A stretch of 64,000 bases of DNA from Bradyrhizobium sp. GTDB lineage: Bacteria; Pseudomonadota; Alphaproteobacteria; Rhizobiales; Xanthobacteraceae. Position numbers and translations under genes: made by a program. The DNA lies in NCBI RefSeq assembly GCF_016219575.1, contig NZ_JACRMG010000010.1:62001-126000 (forward strand). The letters are read 5' to 3'. This document shows positions 36,084 through 45,190 of this stretch, in pieces (position 1 is the stretch's first letter; each line of letters begins with the position of its first letter). The notes under the pieces were generated by a model. It saw only the letters and a list, made by a program, of their open reading frames with translations. It made no database searches and was not told where the DNA came from.

Positions 36084-37322
36084 ATGAGCAATGCCGACAC
36101 CGATCGCGCACGCGAACAGCCCTATGGCTGGGTGATCGTCGCGGTTTCCACCGTCGCCCTCGCGCTCGGCTTCGGGGCCGGTGGCGTCGTCTCGGTGCTG
36201 ATGAAGCCGCTGGAGGAGGAGTTCGGCTGGTTTCGCGCCGACATTTCCATGGCCTATACCGCCTACAGCATCGGCGCCGCACTTGGCGGCCTGTTCTGGG
36301 GCGCGTTGTCCGATCGGATCGGCGCAAAGCCCGTCGCGCTGGTCGGCTCGGTCGGGATGGCGGCGGGCCTCGCTGCGCTGAAATGGCAGGGCGCCCAGTG
36401 GCAGCTCGATCTCCTGTTTTTCCTGATCGGTGCGGTCGGCTTCGCCTGCCTGTTCACGCCGCTGACCGCGTTGACGGGAATGTGGTTCAATGCACGCAAG
36501 GGGCTTGCGATCGGCATTGTTACGGCCGGCGGCGCCTTCGGGCAGGGCATCGTTCCCTATCTCGGGCGGCTCCTGATCACCGAACTCGGCTGGCGCGACG
36601 CCATGCTGGTGCTCGGCGCAGGCTTCCTCGCCATTCTCCTGCCGCTGATGTTCCTGCTGCGGCCGGCGCCTGCCGCCGCGGGCCCGGCAGGTCAGGCCGT
36701 CCCGCGCGACGGCAACCTCTGGAACGTGCCGCACAGCGTCACCCTGCCATGGCTCGGGCTTGCCGCGCTGTTCTGCTGCATCTGCATGACCGCGCCGCAG
36801 GTGCATCTCATCCCGCTCGGCATCGATCTCGGTTGCAGCCCACAGAGCGCGGCCGGCCTGCTGCTGACGGTGATGGTGACGGCGGTGTTCGGCCGGCTGT
36901 TCTTCGGCTGGCTCGCCGACCGCATCGGCGGGCTGCCGGCCTATTTCCTGGCCTCGCTGGCGCAAACCTCCGTGGTGTTCTTCTTCACCCAAACCAAGAG
37001 CATCGCCGTGCTGTACCAGCTATCGGTGCTGTTCGGCTTCGGCTTTGCCGGCGTGATGACGTGTCTCCTGATCTGCGCCCGCGAAGCGGCGCCGCTGCGG
37101 CTGTCGGGCTTTGCCATGGCGGTGGTCGCGACCGTCGGCTGGATCGGCATGGGGCTGGGCAGCTACCAGGCCGGCTTGTTCTACGACATCAGCGCGAACT
37201 ATCGCCTGTCATTCGCCAATGCCACGGCTGCCGGCGTCGTGAACCTGCTGATCGTCGCGGCATTGTACTGGTACCGGCGCGAGCGCAATTCGACGCAGGG
37301 AAAGGCGGTCGCCTTGAACTAA
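36084..37322 (+). CDS. MFS transporter (oxalate/formate antiporter-like)
   Basis: 412 residues with twelve hydrophobic segments. The MFS loop 2-3 motif reads GGLFWGALSDRIGAKPV, repeated in the second half as GRLFFGWLADRIGGLPA. The overall pattern (YGWVIVAVSTVALALGFGAG, MWFNARKGLAIGIVTAGGAFG) is of the monocarboxylate/OFA-type carriers common in soil bacteria. Substrate unknown. The stop overlaps by four bases the end of a convergent small gene at 37319. Confidence 0.9.
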   Translation: MSNADTDRAREQPYGWVIVAVSTVALALGFGAGGVVSVLMKPLEEEFGWFRADISMAYTAYSIGAALGGLFWGALSDRIGAKPVALVGSVGMAAGLAALKWQGAQWQLDLLFFLIGAVGFACLFTPLTALTGMWFNARKGLAIGIVTAGGAFGQGIVPYLGRLLITELGWRDAMLVLGAGFLAILLPLMFLLRPAPAAAGPAGQAVPRDGNLWNVPHSVTLPWLGLAALFCCICMTAPQVHLIPLGIDLGCSPQSAAGLLLTVMVTAVFGRLFFGWLADRIGGLPAYFLASLAQTSVVFFFTQTKSIAVLYQLSVLFGFGFAGVMTCLLICAREAAPLRLSGFAMAVVATVGWIGMGLGSYQAGLFYDISANYRLSFANATAAGVVNLLIVAALYWYRRERNSTQGKAVALN

Positions 37323-37489
37323 TCGAAGCGCGTTTCGGGCCGGATCTCGCGGCACGGAACCATTTCGGCCGGCGCCGGCATCATCGCCGCGCTCAATTCT
37401 TCCAGCCGGTCCAGCAGCCAGTCGATCAGGTGTTCCGGATTCAACAGCAGTGAACCCGCGCCCCACAGGCGCGCCATCGTGTGATTCAC
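37319..37489 (-). CDS. Small hypothetical protein (56 residues)
   Basis: The minus-strand reading MNHTMARLWGAGSLLLNPEH then LIDWLLDRLEELSAAMMPAP and AEMVPCREIRPETRFD is a clean short frame ending in TAG. The GTG at 37489 has GAGGGG seven bases upstream; an ATG at 37477 is an alternative. A central amphipathic helix (LIDWLLDRLEELSAAM) and a single cysteine are the only features. It overlaps the end of the convergent MFS gene by four bases. Function unknown; existence rests on ribosome site and composition. Confidence 0.5.
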   Translation of the reverse strand: MNHTMARLWGAGSLLLNPEHLIDWLLDRLEELSAAMMPAPAEMVPCREIRPETRFD

Positions 37490-37603
37490 GATCGATCCCC
37501 TCGATTTCGATGATGAATTACTCTCTCACACATCGCGCAAAACGCGAAGCGGAGAGTTAACAGATGGTAAATGGCGGCGGCGAAATCCGGACCGGTTGGA
37601 TAC

Positions 37604-39259
37604 CTATCGTGTGACGAAGAAGTAGTCCTCGCTGCCCGACAGCGATCCGTAGCTGAACGGCTGCTGCTTCCTGTTCGTCGTGCTCATCACGTCGTCGCGC
37701 ACGAGGTCGAACAGGCGCCGGATTTCCAGGTTCGCGGTCGGCATGCGCTTGATCAGCGCTTCGGCGAACGGACTGTTGGTGCCATCGCCGTCGAGCGCCG
37801 TCTCGCCGTGCTTGGCGGCATAGACGACGAGCGTCCCTGCCTCGGGTTCGATCCGTGCCAGCCCCCGGCCAATCGAACGCGTCGCCATGGTGCGCCGCAT
37901 CTTGCTGGCAAACGGATTGTCGCGGCAGGCATCGAGAACGATCAGCCGCAGCCGCTTCGCGCCTTCCAGGGCGGCAATCGCCTTGCCCACGTCGATCGAC
38001 TCGAGGTCGATATCGCGATCGGCGCGGAGCTCGGCGTCGATCGGTATCATGTAGTTAATACCGTTGAACTCGATGCCGTGACCCGAATAATAGATCACGG
38101 CCCAATCCGCGTTGTCGGCCGCCATGGCGAACTGGCGCAGCGCGGAGATCGTCTCCTCGCGCCTCAAATCCGTCTTCACGGTGATGGACTGGAAGCCGAT
38201 GGCCTGCAGCACGCTTGCGAGCGCCTTGACGTCATTGGCGGGGTTGGCCAGGACCGGTGCGTGGATATAGCTGCCGTTGCCGATCAGCAGCGCGATCCGG
38301 CGGCCGGTTGCGGCAGTTGCCGCGACGGCGGGCGATTGCGGTGGCGTCAGGATCGCCACGCCGGTTGCCGTCTGCGCCGGCTGAGCGGATGGCTGGGATT
38401 GTCGCGCCGGTGTCGTCGGGCCGGAAATCGCCGCATTGACCTCCGCGAATGCCGCGAAAGTATCCTTGGGCACCAGGTTCTTCTTGCGCATCTCGACGAG
38501 GTTGTTCGCCGCGAGCTGATGCCCGTTTCCGGCGGCCTTGCTGAGCCAGGCGAACGCCAAGGCATAATCCCTGGTTACGCCCTTGCCGTTCCAGTACATC
38601 ATGCCGAGGTTGTTTTGCGCGTCGGAGTTTCCCTGCGCTGCCGCCTTGCGATACCAGGAGGCGGCCTGCGCATCGTCCTTCGCCACGCCTTGCCCGTTGG
38701 CGTAGACGACGCCCATATTGTGCTGCGCGCTCGCCTCACCCTGTTCCGCCGACTTCCGATACCAGGAGACGGCCGCCGCGAGATCCCTGGGAACGCCGAG
38801 CCCGTTTTCGTAGGCAAAAGCGAGATTGTTCTGCGCCCCGGCATGGCCGCGCTCCGCTGCCCTGGCGTACCACGAGGCGGACTGCGCAAGGTCCTTGGGC
38901 ACGCCTTCTCCGTTGCGGTAGATCGTGCCGAGGGCATTTTGCGCTTCCGCATAGGACGCCTCGGCGGCGCGCCGGAAGTGCGACAGCGCCCTTGCACTGT
39001 CCTTGCTTTCGCGATAGGCGCGCGCCAGCTGGTAGTGAAAGCGTATCGCGTCCGGATAGCGTGCAAGTGCCTCGGTGCAGGCCGATATCGCCCGCGGGAC
39101 GTCGATCGCCTTGCGGTTCACGCCCGCCGCGACGCGCAGCGGATCGTTCGGGTTTGCGGCATAGGTGTCGCAATCGGTCGGCGGAGCATCCTGCGCAGAC
39201 GCGGCCGCGCTGCCGAACAGCAACGCCAGACAGGCAATCATTCCGATTCGGTACAACAT
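37604..39259 (-). CDS. Secreted Sel1-repeat caspase-like peptidase (C14 family)
   Basis: 551 residues with a signal peptide (LALLFGSAAASAQ). Four Sel1 repeats run from about 101 to 245 (for example AQNALGTIYRNGEGVPKDLA and AQNNLAFAYENGLGVPRDLA). After a Pro/Gln/Ala linker the caspase fold begins at RIALLIGNGSY (about 321). The catalytic pair is His394 in YYSGHGIE and Cys445 in LDACRDNPF, both intact. Such proteins act in the periplasm or outside; targets are unknown. It lies alone between a convergent-side small gene and the methyltransferase, with no partner gene in the same transcript evident. Confidence 0.9.
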   Translation of the reverse strand: MLYRIGMIACLALLFGSAAASAQDAPPTDCDTYAANPNDPLRVAAGVNRKAIDVPRAISACTEALARYPDAIRFHYQLARAYRESKDSARALSHFRRAAEASYAEAQNALGTIYRNGEGVPKDLAQSASWYARAAERGHAGAQNNLAFAYENGLGVPRDLAAAVSWYRKSAEQGEASAQHNMGVVYANGQGVAKDDAQAASWYRKAAAQGNSDAQNNLGMMYWNGKGVTRDYALAFAWLSKAAGNGHQLAANNLVEMRKKNLVPKDTFAAFAEVNAAISGPTTPARQSQPSAQPAQTATGVAILTPPQSPAVAATAATGRRIALLIGNGSYIHAPVLANPANDVKALASVLQAIGFQSITVKTDLRREETISALRQFAMAADNADWAVIYYSGHGIEFNGINYMIPIDAELRADRDIDLESIDVGKAIAALEGAKRLRLIVLDACRDNPFASKMRRTMATRSIGRGLARIEPEAGTLVVYAAKHGETALDGDGTNSPFAEALIKRMPTANLEIRRLFDLVRDDVMSTTNRKQQPFSYGSLSGSEDYFFVTR

Positions 39260-39343
39260 GCTTCCCGCAGCCCGAAGAGATCGCGGAAATTAGACTCGGG
39301 CGCTGTTCCAATCGTTGACGTGGCTCAACAACTGCGGCGGGTA

Positions 39344-40174
39344 TCACGCCTTCCGGGCGATCACCTCGACTGGTGCGATGCGGCCACTGGATATGTTCTC
39401 GATCATATTTTGCACCTTGTCCGGTGTGTTTCGGCCCATCAAAATATGAAGCCCCAGAGGCGGTGGGCCACCGGCTGCTGCAGTTCTGGCGCGTAGTTGA
39501 TCAAAGAACGCAAGTGCGAAATCACGACGGTTACGTTCGGCAACGACGGAAAAGCCGGACGCCTGCAGCGCTGCACGGTATTGAGCAGGCGTCGCTACCG
39601 CACTTGATGCGGCCGTCGTTGCCCACGGCACAGGATACGTAAGCTCGCCGTCGTCAATCCTCATGACGTCATAGATTCCGAAAAGCGCGTTCGATCGCAG
39701 GACACGACTAACCTCCGAACAAAGTTTCGTCTTGTCGTCGATATTCATGCCAACGTGCAGCATGTATGCGCGGTCGAAGGCCCCATCAGCAAAGGGCATT
39801 GCAAGCGCACTCCCCTGATGCAACGAAACACTGTCGTCCAGCCCGACCCACCTGCACAGGATCTTTGCGGTCTCGACATACTCAGGTGTCAGATCGATTC
39901 CAGTCACTCGACAACCATACCTGCTGGCCACAAAGCGCGCGGCTCCCCCAAGGCCACATCCAACATCGAGTGCATGCTTTTCGGGAGAGAGATCGAGTTG
40001 ACCGAGAAAATCTTCGGAGGCCTGACGGCCACCGATATGAAACTCATCAACAGGTGCGAGATCGTCGACGGTTACGGCGTTGATGGTCTTGCCAAGGGAC
40101 TCGATTCCGGTGCGGATTGCACCAGCCAAGTCGCCATGCGTGTAGTGCTTGGATACATCCTGCTGAGTTGGCAA
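39344..40174 (-). CDS. SAM-dependent methyltransferase (N-methyltransferase-like), atypical composition
   Basis: 276 residues. Motif I is ALDVGCGLGGAARFVASRYG, followed by VTGIDLTPEYVETAKIL and SALAMPFADGAFDRAYMLHVGMN. The layout resembles sarcosine/dimethylglycine and phosphoethanolamine N-methyltransferases. The start is TTG, with TTGAGGA eight bases ahead. The DNA is visibly less GC-rich, with more A/T-ending codons than its neighbours, which suggests recent acquisition. The substrate is unknown. It lies between the Sel1-caspase gene and radC. Confidence 0.85.
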   Translation of the reverse strand: MPTQQDVSKHYTHGDLAGAIRTGIESLGKTINAVTVDDLAPVDEFHIGGRQASEDFLGQLDLSPEKHALDVGCGLGGAARFVASRYGCRVTGIDLTPEYVETAKILCRWVGLDDSVSLHQGSALAMPFADGAFDRAYMLHVGMNIDDKTKLCSEVSRVLRSNALFGIYDVMRIDDGELTYPVPWATTAASSAVATPAQYRAALQASGFSVVAERNRRDFALAFFDQLRARTAAAGGPPPLGLHILMGRNTPDKVQNMIENISSGRIAPVEVIARKA

Positions 40175-40349
40175 CGCTCACTTCCTCAAAACGGATCAAG
40201 GCAAGTCCGTTAGCATACCAAGCGTACCTCTAGGCTCCAATGCCTGTCTTTGATCAATATGATGAATAGCATGCCGGGCAATTGAGTTCCGCTCTTGGCC
40301 AAACAGAACATTGGGCGGGGTCTGCAACAGGGGTCGGCTTGCCTAGGCA

Positions 40350-41075
40350 TCAAATCAATTTCATCCCCTTCAGGCTCGCATGCCCGTTCTTGCCGACGAT
40401 GATGTGGTCGTGCACGGAAATGCCGAGCGGGGCGGCGATGTCGATGATCGCCCTGGTCATCTGGATGTCGGCCTGCGACGGCGTGGGATCGCCGGAGGGG
40501 TGGTTGTGCACCAGGATCAGCGCGGTCGCCGACAATTCCAGCGCGCGCTTGATCACCTCGCGCGGATAGACCGGCGTGTGGTCGACGGTGCCGGTCTGCT
40601 GGGTCTCGTCCGCGATCAGCTGGTTGCGCTTGTCGAGGAAGAGCAGGCGGAACTGCTCCTTGTCGGAAAACGCCATGCCGCTGCGGCAATAGTCGATCAC
40701 GTCGTTCCATGACGACAGCGCGATCTTGCGCTCGATCTCGCGTTTCGCCGCGCGGCTTGCTGCCGCGGCGAGCAGTTTGAGCTGGTTGATCGAGGCATCG
40801 CCAATGCCCTTGACCTCGCGAAGGCGCGCCACCGGCGCATGGATCACCTCGGTGAACGAGCCGAACTTCTTCAGGAGCTCCTTGGCCAGCGGCTTGGTGT
40901 CGCGGCGCGGCAGTGACGCGAACAAGGCCATCTCGAGCAGCTCGTAGTCGCTCAGCGAATCCGCGCCGGCGGTGAAGAAGCGCTCGCGCAGCCGCTCGCG
41001 GTGGCCGTGATAATGCGGCTCTTCGGCGGGCTGGTCGTCAGAAGGGGCAGGCTTGCGGGGCATCGGCAGCAGCAT
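40350..41075 (-). CDS. radC: RadC-family JAMM-domain protein
   Basis: 241 residues. The N-terminal helical part has [12 protein letters not shown] and the helix-hairpin-helix [16 protein letters not shown]. The C-terminal JAB/MPN+ metalloprotease-like domain has the full motif [14 protein letters not shown] plus the upstream glutamate. Despite the old name, a role in recombination repair is not established. radC commonly neighbours map in alphaproteobacteria; here about 4 kb of other genes separate them. The start at 41075 has no clear ribosome site; MPRKP at 41063 is an alternative. Confidence 0.92.
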   Translation of the reverse strand: MLLPMPRKPAPSDDQPAEEPHYHGHRERLRERFFTAGADSLSDYELLEMALFASLPRRDTKPLAKELLKKFGSFTEVIHAPVARLREVKGIGDASINQLKLLAAAASRAAKREIERKIALSSWNDVIDYCRSGMAFSDKEQFRLLFLDKRNQLIADETQQTGTVDHTPVYPREVIKRALELSATALILVHNHPSGDPTPSQADIQMTRAIIDIAAPLGISVHDHIIVGKNGHASLKGMKLI

Positions 41076-41135
41076 GCCGCGGCCGGCGGCGTTTGCAACT
41101 CTGAATTGACCGGCGGGCGGCCGGTTTGCGGAACG

Positions 41136-41164
41136 AAAAGGGCGCCGCGTATGACGCGGCGCCC
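41136..41164 (-). terminator. Rho-independent terminator of the MBL hydrolase gene
   Basis: Read on the minus strand, GGGCGCCGCG and CGCGGCGCCC form a 10-bp stem (41140-41164) with a five-base loop followed by TTTT. It lies 28 bases after the stop of the MBL gene and isolates it from radC. Confidence 0.8.
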
Positions 41165-41192
41165 GGATGGCTTGAGATTTGCGTGGTCGCGA

Positions 41193-42152
41193 TCAGGCCT
41201 TCACGGCGGCAAAGGCGTAGCCGTTGCCATCCTTCGACAGCGTGCCGACATTCGGGAAGCCGAAATGATAGCCGGCAATCATGCCCTTCTCGGCGATGAC
41301 GCGATCGAAGAAGGCGCGGCGCGTGGCTTCGGCCTTCGGGGCGTCGGCATCGAACATCGAGAACCAGCCGGGATTGCGCACGAACAGCTGGTGGATGCCG
41401 GTGACGTCGCTCTGGATGAACAGCTGCTGGCCGCCCGAGGCCACCAGGAACGACATGTGGCCCACGGTATGGCCGGGCGTCGCGATCGCCTTGACGCCCG
41501 GTGCGAGATCGGCGCCGTCGGCATATTGCTTGACGTTCTTCCAGGTCGGGAAGGTCGACTGGATGCGCTTGACCAGGGGGCGGTTGGCTTCCGGCACCTT
41601 CTCCACCCGCTCCGGGTCGGTCCAGAACTTGTACTCCACCTCCGGCATCAGGATTTCCGCGTTCGGGAACACCTGCGCGTTGGTCTCCTTCACCCACAGC
41701 CCCGAAATGTGATCGGGATGGAAGTGCGAGATCACGACGGTGGAGACCGCCGCCGGATCGAGCCCGGCCGCCTTCATGTTGTCGGCCATCTTGCCGACCG
41801 TTGCCGGCCCGTTGCCGCCAAAGCCGGTGTCGAACAGCACGACCTTGCCGCCGGTGCGGACCGCGGTGACGGTGAAGGGATTCTCGAACTTGTCCGGGCC
41901 GATGCCGCCTGCGGTGAGCGCCTTCTTGACGTCGTCGAGCGCGGCATTCTTGACGAAGCCCTCGCCCAGGACGCGCTCGATGGTGCCGTCATGCAGGCTG
42001 AACACCTCGATGTCGCCGACCTTGTATTTCAGGCTGTCCGCCGCGCGCTGCGCCTGCGCCGCGCCGATGAACGATACCGGACCCTTGAGTCCGAAGACCA
42101 GCGCTGCCCCCGTGCTGCCGAGAACCAGATCGCGTCGCGAAATCTCGAACAT
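41193..42152 (-). CDS. Exported MBL-fold metallo-hydrolase
   Basis: 319 residues. The N-terminus SRRDLVLGSTGAALVFGLKG is a twin-arginine signal, with cleavage likely after AAQA. The metallo-beta-lactamase motif HFHPDHISG binds two metals, with further ligands in TPGHTVGHM and DVTGIH. Quorum-quenching lactonases and related hydrolases share this plan; the substrate is unknown. AAGGAGCACGGCA serves the ATG. A terminator follows, so it is a separate unit from radC. It is not obviously part of the caspase pair upstream, 220 bases away on the same strand. Confidence 0.88.
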   Translation of the reverse strand: MFEISRRDLVLGSTGAALVFGLKGPVSFIGAAQAQRAADSLKYKVGDIEVFSLHDGTIERVLGEGFVKNAALDDVKKALTAGGIGPDKFENPFTVTAVRTGGKVVLFDTGFGGNGPATVGKMADNMKAAGLDPAAVSTVVISHFHPDHISGLWVKETNAQVFPNAEILMPEVEYKFWTDPERVEKVPEANRPLVKRIQSTFPTWKNVKQYADGADLAPGVKAIATPGHTVGHMSFLVASGGQQLFIQSDVTGIHQLFVRNPGWFSMFDADAPKAEATRRAFFDRVIAEKGMIAGYHFGFPNVGTLSKDGNGYAFAAVKA

Positions 42153-42373
42153 TGCCGTGCTCCTTGTTTGTTTTCCTGCCCTTCAGAGGCCCTCGGATTT
42201 TTGGAGAGCGCCCGCGCGGTGTTCTACACCGCAGCGTGCGGGCTATTCCGCCGAATCTTGTGCGGACGACAGCCATCTTGCCGCAGGGAATAAGACGACG
42301 CAGTTCTGTTGAGAACGACTTGCAACAGGATGGCTTTCACCCGAGACGGAGATATCGGGATAACACCAAGCGG

Positions 42374-43240
42374 CTATCGCAACGCGGCATGGATCGTCCG
42401 CGCGACTTCCATGTCGTCCAGATATCCGATGATGCCGTGCCGGTTGTCGGTATGGTTGCTGACGGCGCCGTTGTTGACGATGGCCGGAGCAACATCGAAG
42501 TTGGCGGTATCCAGCGGGTTCAGCGCAACGATATCGCGATGATCGTACGCGTTGTACCAGCAATCTCTCTTCTGCAACGGATTGCTGATTGCACCTAGGG
42601 CTCGCCGGATAGCGCGGATACCGAGCGGTGAACCCACGGTAATGTAGGCTTTCACGTTCTTGGGCGCAGCGCGCAAGACGTTGTAACCGACCACGCTGCC
42701 CAGCGAGTGACCAACCACGAGGGTCGTGTCGGGGGTCAGCTTGGCTGACACAATCTCATCAATTGCTCCCTGCACAATGTCGCGCTTCGTGTAGAGAAAT
42801 ACATCGCGCAAGAACACCTCGATGGTGCCCTGCGACACATCGGGCAGATGACGGTCGAGCAGTCGAACGATCGCCTGCACCCATTCCCAGTTTTGCGGTC
42901 CCTTCTCGGCGGGTACGCCGGGAGGCAGTTCGGCCTGCACCTGCGCGTCCGTGAGTCCTGCCCGCTGGCGCATTTCATCTGCCACTTCCCGTCGGAATGC
43001 CGCATACTCGTCAAAGGCCGGGCTGCCCTTGGGAACGATTGCCGGATCAGCAGGAAGCTTGAATTGTTCGACGAATTTGTCGAGCTGGTTACCATAGTGC
43101 GGGAAATCCACCTGCACGTCTCGCGGCAGAGACAAGCCCGTTTTCTTGAGCCCCTTGTCGAGCGCACCCAGCCATTCGTTCTGGAGGGCGACAGGATCCT
43201 TGCCGCCCTGGCTGCGGCCGTGAATGAGCAACATCCTCAT
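42374..43240 (-). CDS. Alpha/beta hydrolase, partner of the caspase-like protein
   Basis: 288 residues, no signal peptide. The fold starts MLLIHGRSQGGKD (HG oxyanion motif), the nucleophile elbow is VVGHSLGSVVGY with Ser179, the strand TVGSPLGI follows, and candidates for acid and base are Asp233 or Asp236 (YDHRDIVAL) and His268 (NRHGIIGYL). It resembles lipase/PGAP1-type serine esterases rather than a named family. The start codon overlaps the caspase-gene stop (ATGA), so both proteins are made together. A natural reading is a protease-controlled or protease-associated hydrolase, possibly acting on lipids. This is inference. Confidence 0.78.
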   Translation of the reverse strand: MRMLLIHGRSQGGKDPVALQNEWLGALDKGLKKTGLSLPRDVQVDFPHYGNQLDKFVEQFKLPADPAIVPKGSPAFDEYAAFRREVADEMRQRAGLTDAQVQAELPPGVPAEKGPQNWEWVQAIVRLLDRHLPDVSQGTIEVFLRDVFLYTKRDIVQGAIDEIVSAKLTPDTTLVVGHSLGSVVGYNVLRAAPKNVKAYITVGSPLGIRAIRRALGAISNPLQKRDCWYNAYDHRDIVALNPLDTANFDVAPAIVNNGAVSNHTDNRHGIIGYLDDMEVARTIHAALR

Positions 43241-44988
43241 CGCAATTGCCCTTCCGTGAATGCATCGAATATCAATCGCCCCCGTTCCGGCTTGAATGTC
43301 GTCCAGAGCGCTGGCTCGAGCTCGTCTTGCGCATCATAGAGTAGCTCCGGCAGCTCGACCTTGCGCGCGCGCAGGAAATTCCAGCCCTGAGTGAGCATCG
43401 GACAGAACGGCACTATTCGCTCCTCGCGCAAGTCAATCGAATTGATACTTCGAGCCAGTAGCCTGACGTCGAACAGATCCGCCGTGAGATCGTCACGCAT
43501 GTAGCGGAGAACCGACAATACGTCTTCGCGGCGGTCGGCATCGGAATAGGCATAGGCCGCAAAGAGCCCCAGGGAAGGGTCGAGACCCTTAAACACGCGG
43601 ATGCGCTCGGCAAGTTTCCAGGCCTCTTCCTTTTCATCAAGTCTGAAAACTCCGAGCCGGACCGCAGCAGCTACGGCTGCTCGTAGCTTGTCCAGCCGCT
43701 CGCGGCGGGGTTGGTAATCGCCCCAGCGCTGCGAATTAACGGAAGGGATATAGCTGACGTTGACCACGCGTTGATGCTCGACCAGCACATGGCCGATATA
43801 TCCCTGCAAGGCTGCAAGGACAGTCGTGTGTCCGCCGCGAAATCTCAGCACTAGACTATGAGCCTGCTTGCGCATGTGCAGGCGAACAACTCCGGGGTCG
43901 CGTCCATTGCCGGGCTGCACAACGTCCGCGTGGCCGCCGTTGCTGATCGCGGCAGCTTCGATTGCTGTTCCCAATACGGCAAACCCCGTTTCAGTTTCAA
44001 AGTGAGTGATCTCGGCAACAGACCTGGCTTGCTCGATCGCAGCTTCGAATCCCGATTCTCTCGACATTTGCTCGAGGACGCGCGCCTTGGACCCGGAAGG
44101 GCCATCTTGCTTGTCCATGGCGCGGCTGATGGCGGCTTCCGCGACATCACGGAGTTGTATTACGGGGAGTTCGGGCTTGCGACGAGGAGCTTCGACTGCT
44201 TCCTCAACCATCACCGTTGGAGGACGTGCCTTGCCAATATAGATGTCTTCGTCTGAGAGAACTTCGGCGTCGGGTCGCGGATTGTACTGCACACCGTAGA
44301 CAGCCATTTTTCGCGTCATGCAGCGTTGCAGAAACCGGCCAAGCCTGCGATTGGGAATGACCGAAATAGCCACGCCGTCTTCGTTTACGACCTTGATCAA
44401 CTCGGCATCAGGTTCCGCGAACGCTCCCAGGAGGCAGTGCGTGAACACGCTCTGCTTCTTGCCATCGATCGGGATTTCAAATGCGGGAGCGCCGACCACC
44501 GCAGCCATGAACTTGTCGACCTTCGCACGGCTGCGCGCAACGTCGTCATTGGGAAAGATGATGCTGCCGCGTACGCGTAGGTCTTTCGGCGTTGCTGGAA
44601 TGGACCGGCACGCGTCAGAGATCATAACGACGCTGGGAATTCCACAGTCTTTGGCGAATTCCGCAGTCTCCACCCAGCTCACCGCAGCATTCGCATCCAG
44701 GGGGGCGTCGGACAGAAGCCACAGTTCCGCATCGTTTTTCCAGTATCCATGCCCGGAAAAATAGATGACGAGTTGATCGAAGTTGCCAGGCTGTACGAAG
44801 CTTTCGACCGCCGACTGGATCTCCTGCGCCTTGACCTTGCCGGCCTTGTCCGTGATGACCTTGACCTCGAAGCCCTCTGAAGTGAGCCAATTTCCGAAGG
44901 CCTCGGCTCCGTCGGCCGCGCTTTCCAATGGCTGAAGGTTGCCCGTCTTGTTGACGCCGATCACAACGGCGCCGCGCCTTCTTGGCAC
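43237..44988 (-). CDS. Cytoplasmic caspase-like protease with large C-terminal domain
   Basis: 583 residues. Residues 1-230 are a C14-type caspase fold: AVVIGVNKTGNLQPLESAADGAEAF, catalytic His80 in VIYFSGHGYW and Cys127 in VVMISDACRSI. No signal peptide or transmembrane segment is seen. Residues about 275-583 match no family I know; they include FRGGHTTVLAALQGYIGHVL and a helical part KGLDPSLGLFAAYAYSDADR, which may sense a trigger or scaffold partners. The start is GTG with GGAGGG six bases ahead. It is coupled to the hydrolase gene by ATGA. Codon use is less GC-biased than in the neighbouring map gene. Confidence 0.82.
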   Translation of the reverse strand: MPRRRGAVVIGVNKTGNLQPLESAADGAEAFGNWLTSEGFEVKVITDKAGKVKAQEIQSAVESFVQPGNFDQLVIYFSGHGYWKNDAELWLLSDAPLDANAAVSWVETAEFAKDCGIPSVVMISDACRSIPATPKDLRVRGSIIFPNDDVARSRAKVDKFMAAVVGAPAFEIPIDGKKQSVFTHCLLGAFAEPDAELIKVVNEDGVAISVIPNRRLGRFLQRCMTRKMAVYGVQYNPRPDAEVLSDEDIYIGKARPPTVMVEEAVEAPRRKPELPVIQLRDVAEAAISRAMDKQDGPSGSKARVLEQMSRESGFEAAIEQARSVAEITHFETETGFAVLGTAIEAAAISNGGHADVVQPGNGRDPGVVRLHMRKQAHSLVLRFRGGHTTVLAALQGYIGHVLVEHQRVVNVSYIPSVNSQRWGDYQPRRERLDKLRAAVAAAVRLGVFRLDEKEEAWKLAERIRVFKGLDPSLGLFAAYAYSDADRREDVLSVLRYMRDDLTADLFDVRLLARSINSIDLREERIVPFCPMLTQGWNFLRARKVELPELLYDAQDELEPALWTTFKPERGRLIFDAFTEGQLR

Positions 44989-45190
44989 TGTCGTCCCTCC
45001 ATCGCGTTCGGCCCGGCATGCGCGTCAAACCAAGTTTGCAGCGCACAAGACGGCACAACTCAATGTTGCACCAAAAAGCATGCGCGATCAAACAGGTTTC
45101 CGAGCCGGGCTGCCGCACGGCAAACCGCCGCGCCAACGCGCCGTTCTGAATTGATTCTCAGCTAGAACGGAGGGGTGGGGGCGAGAGAGG

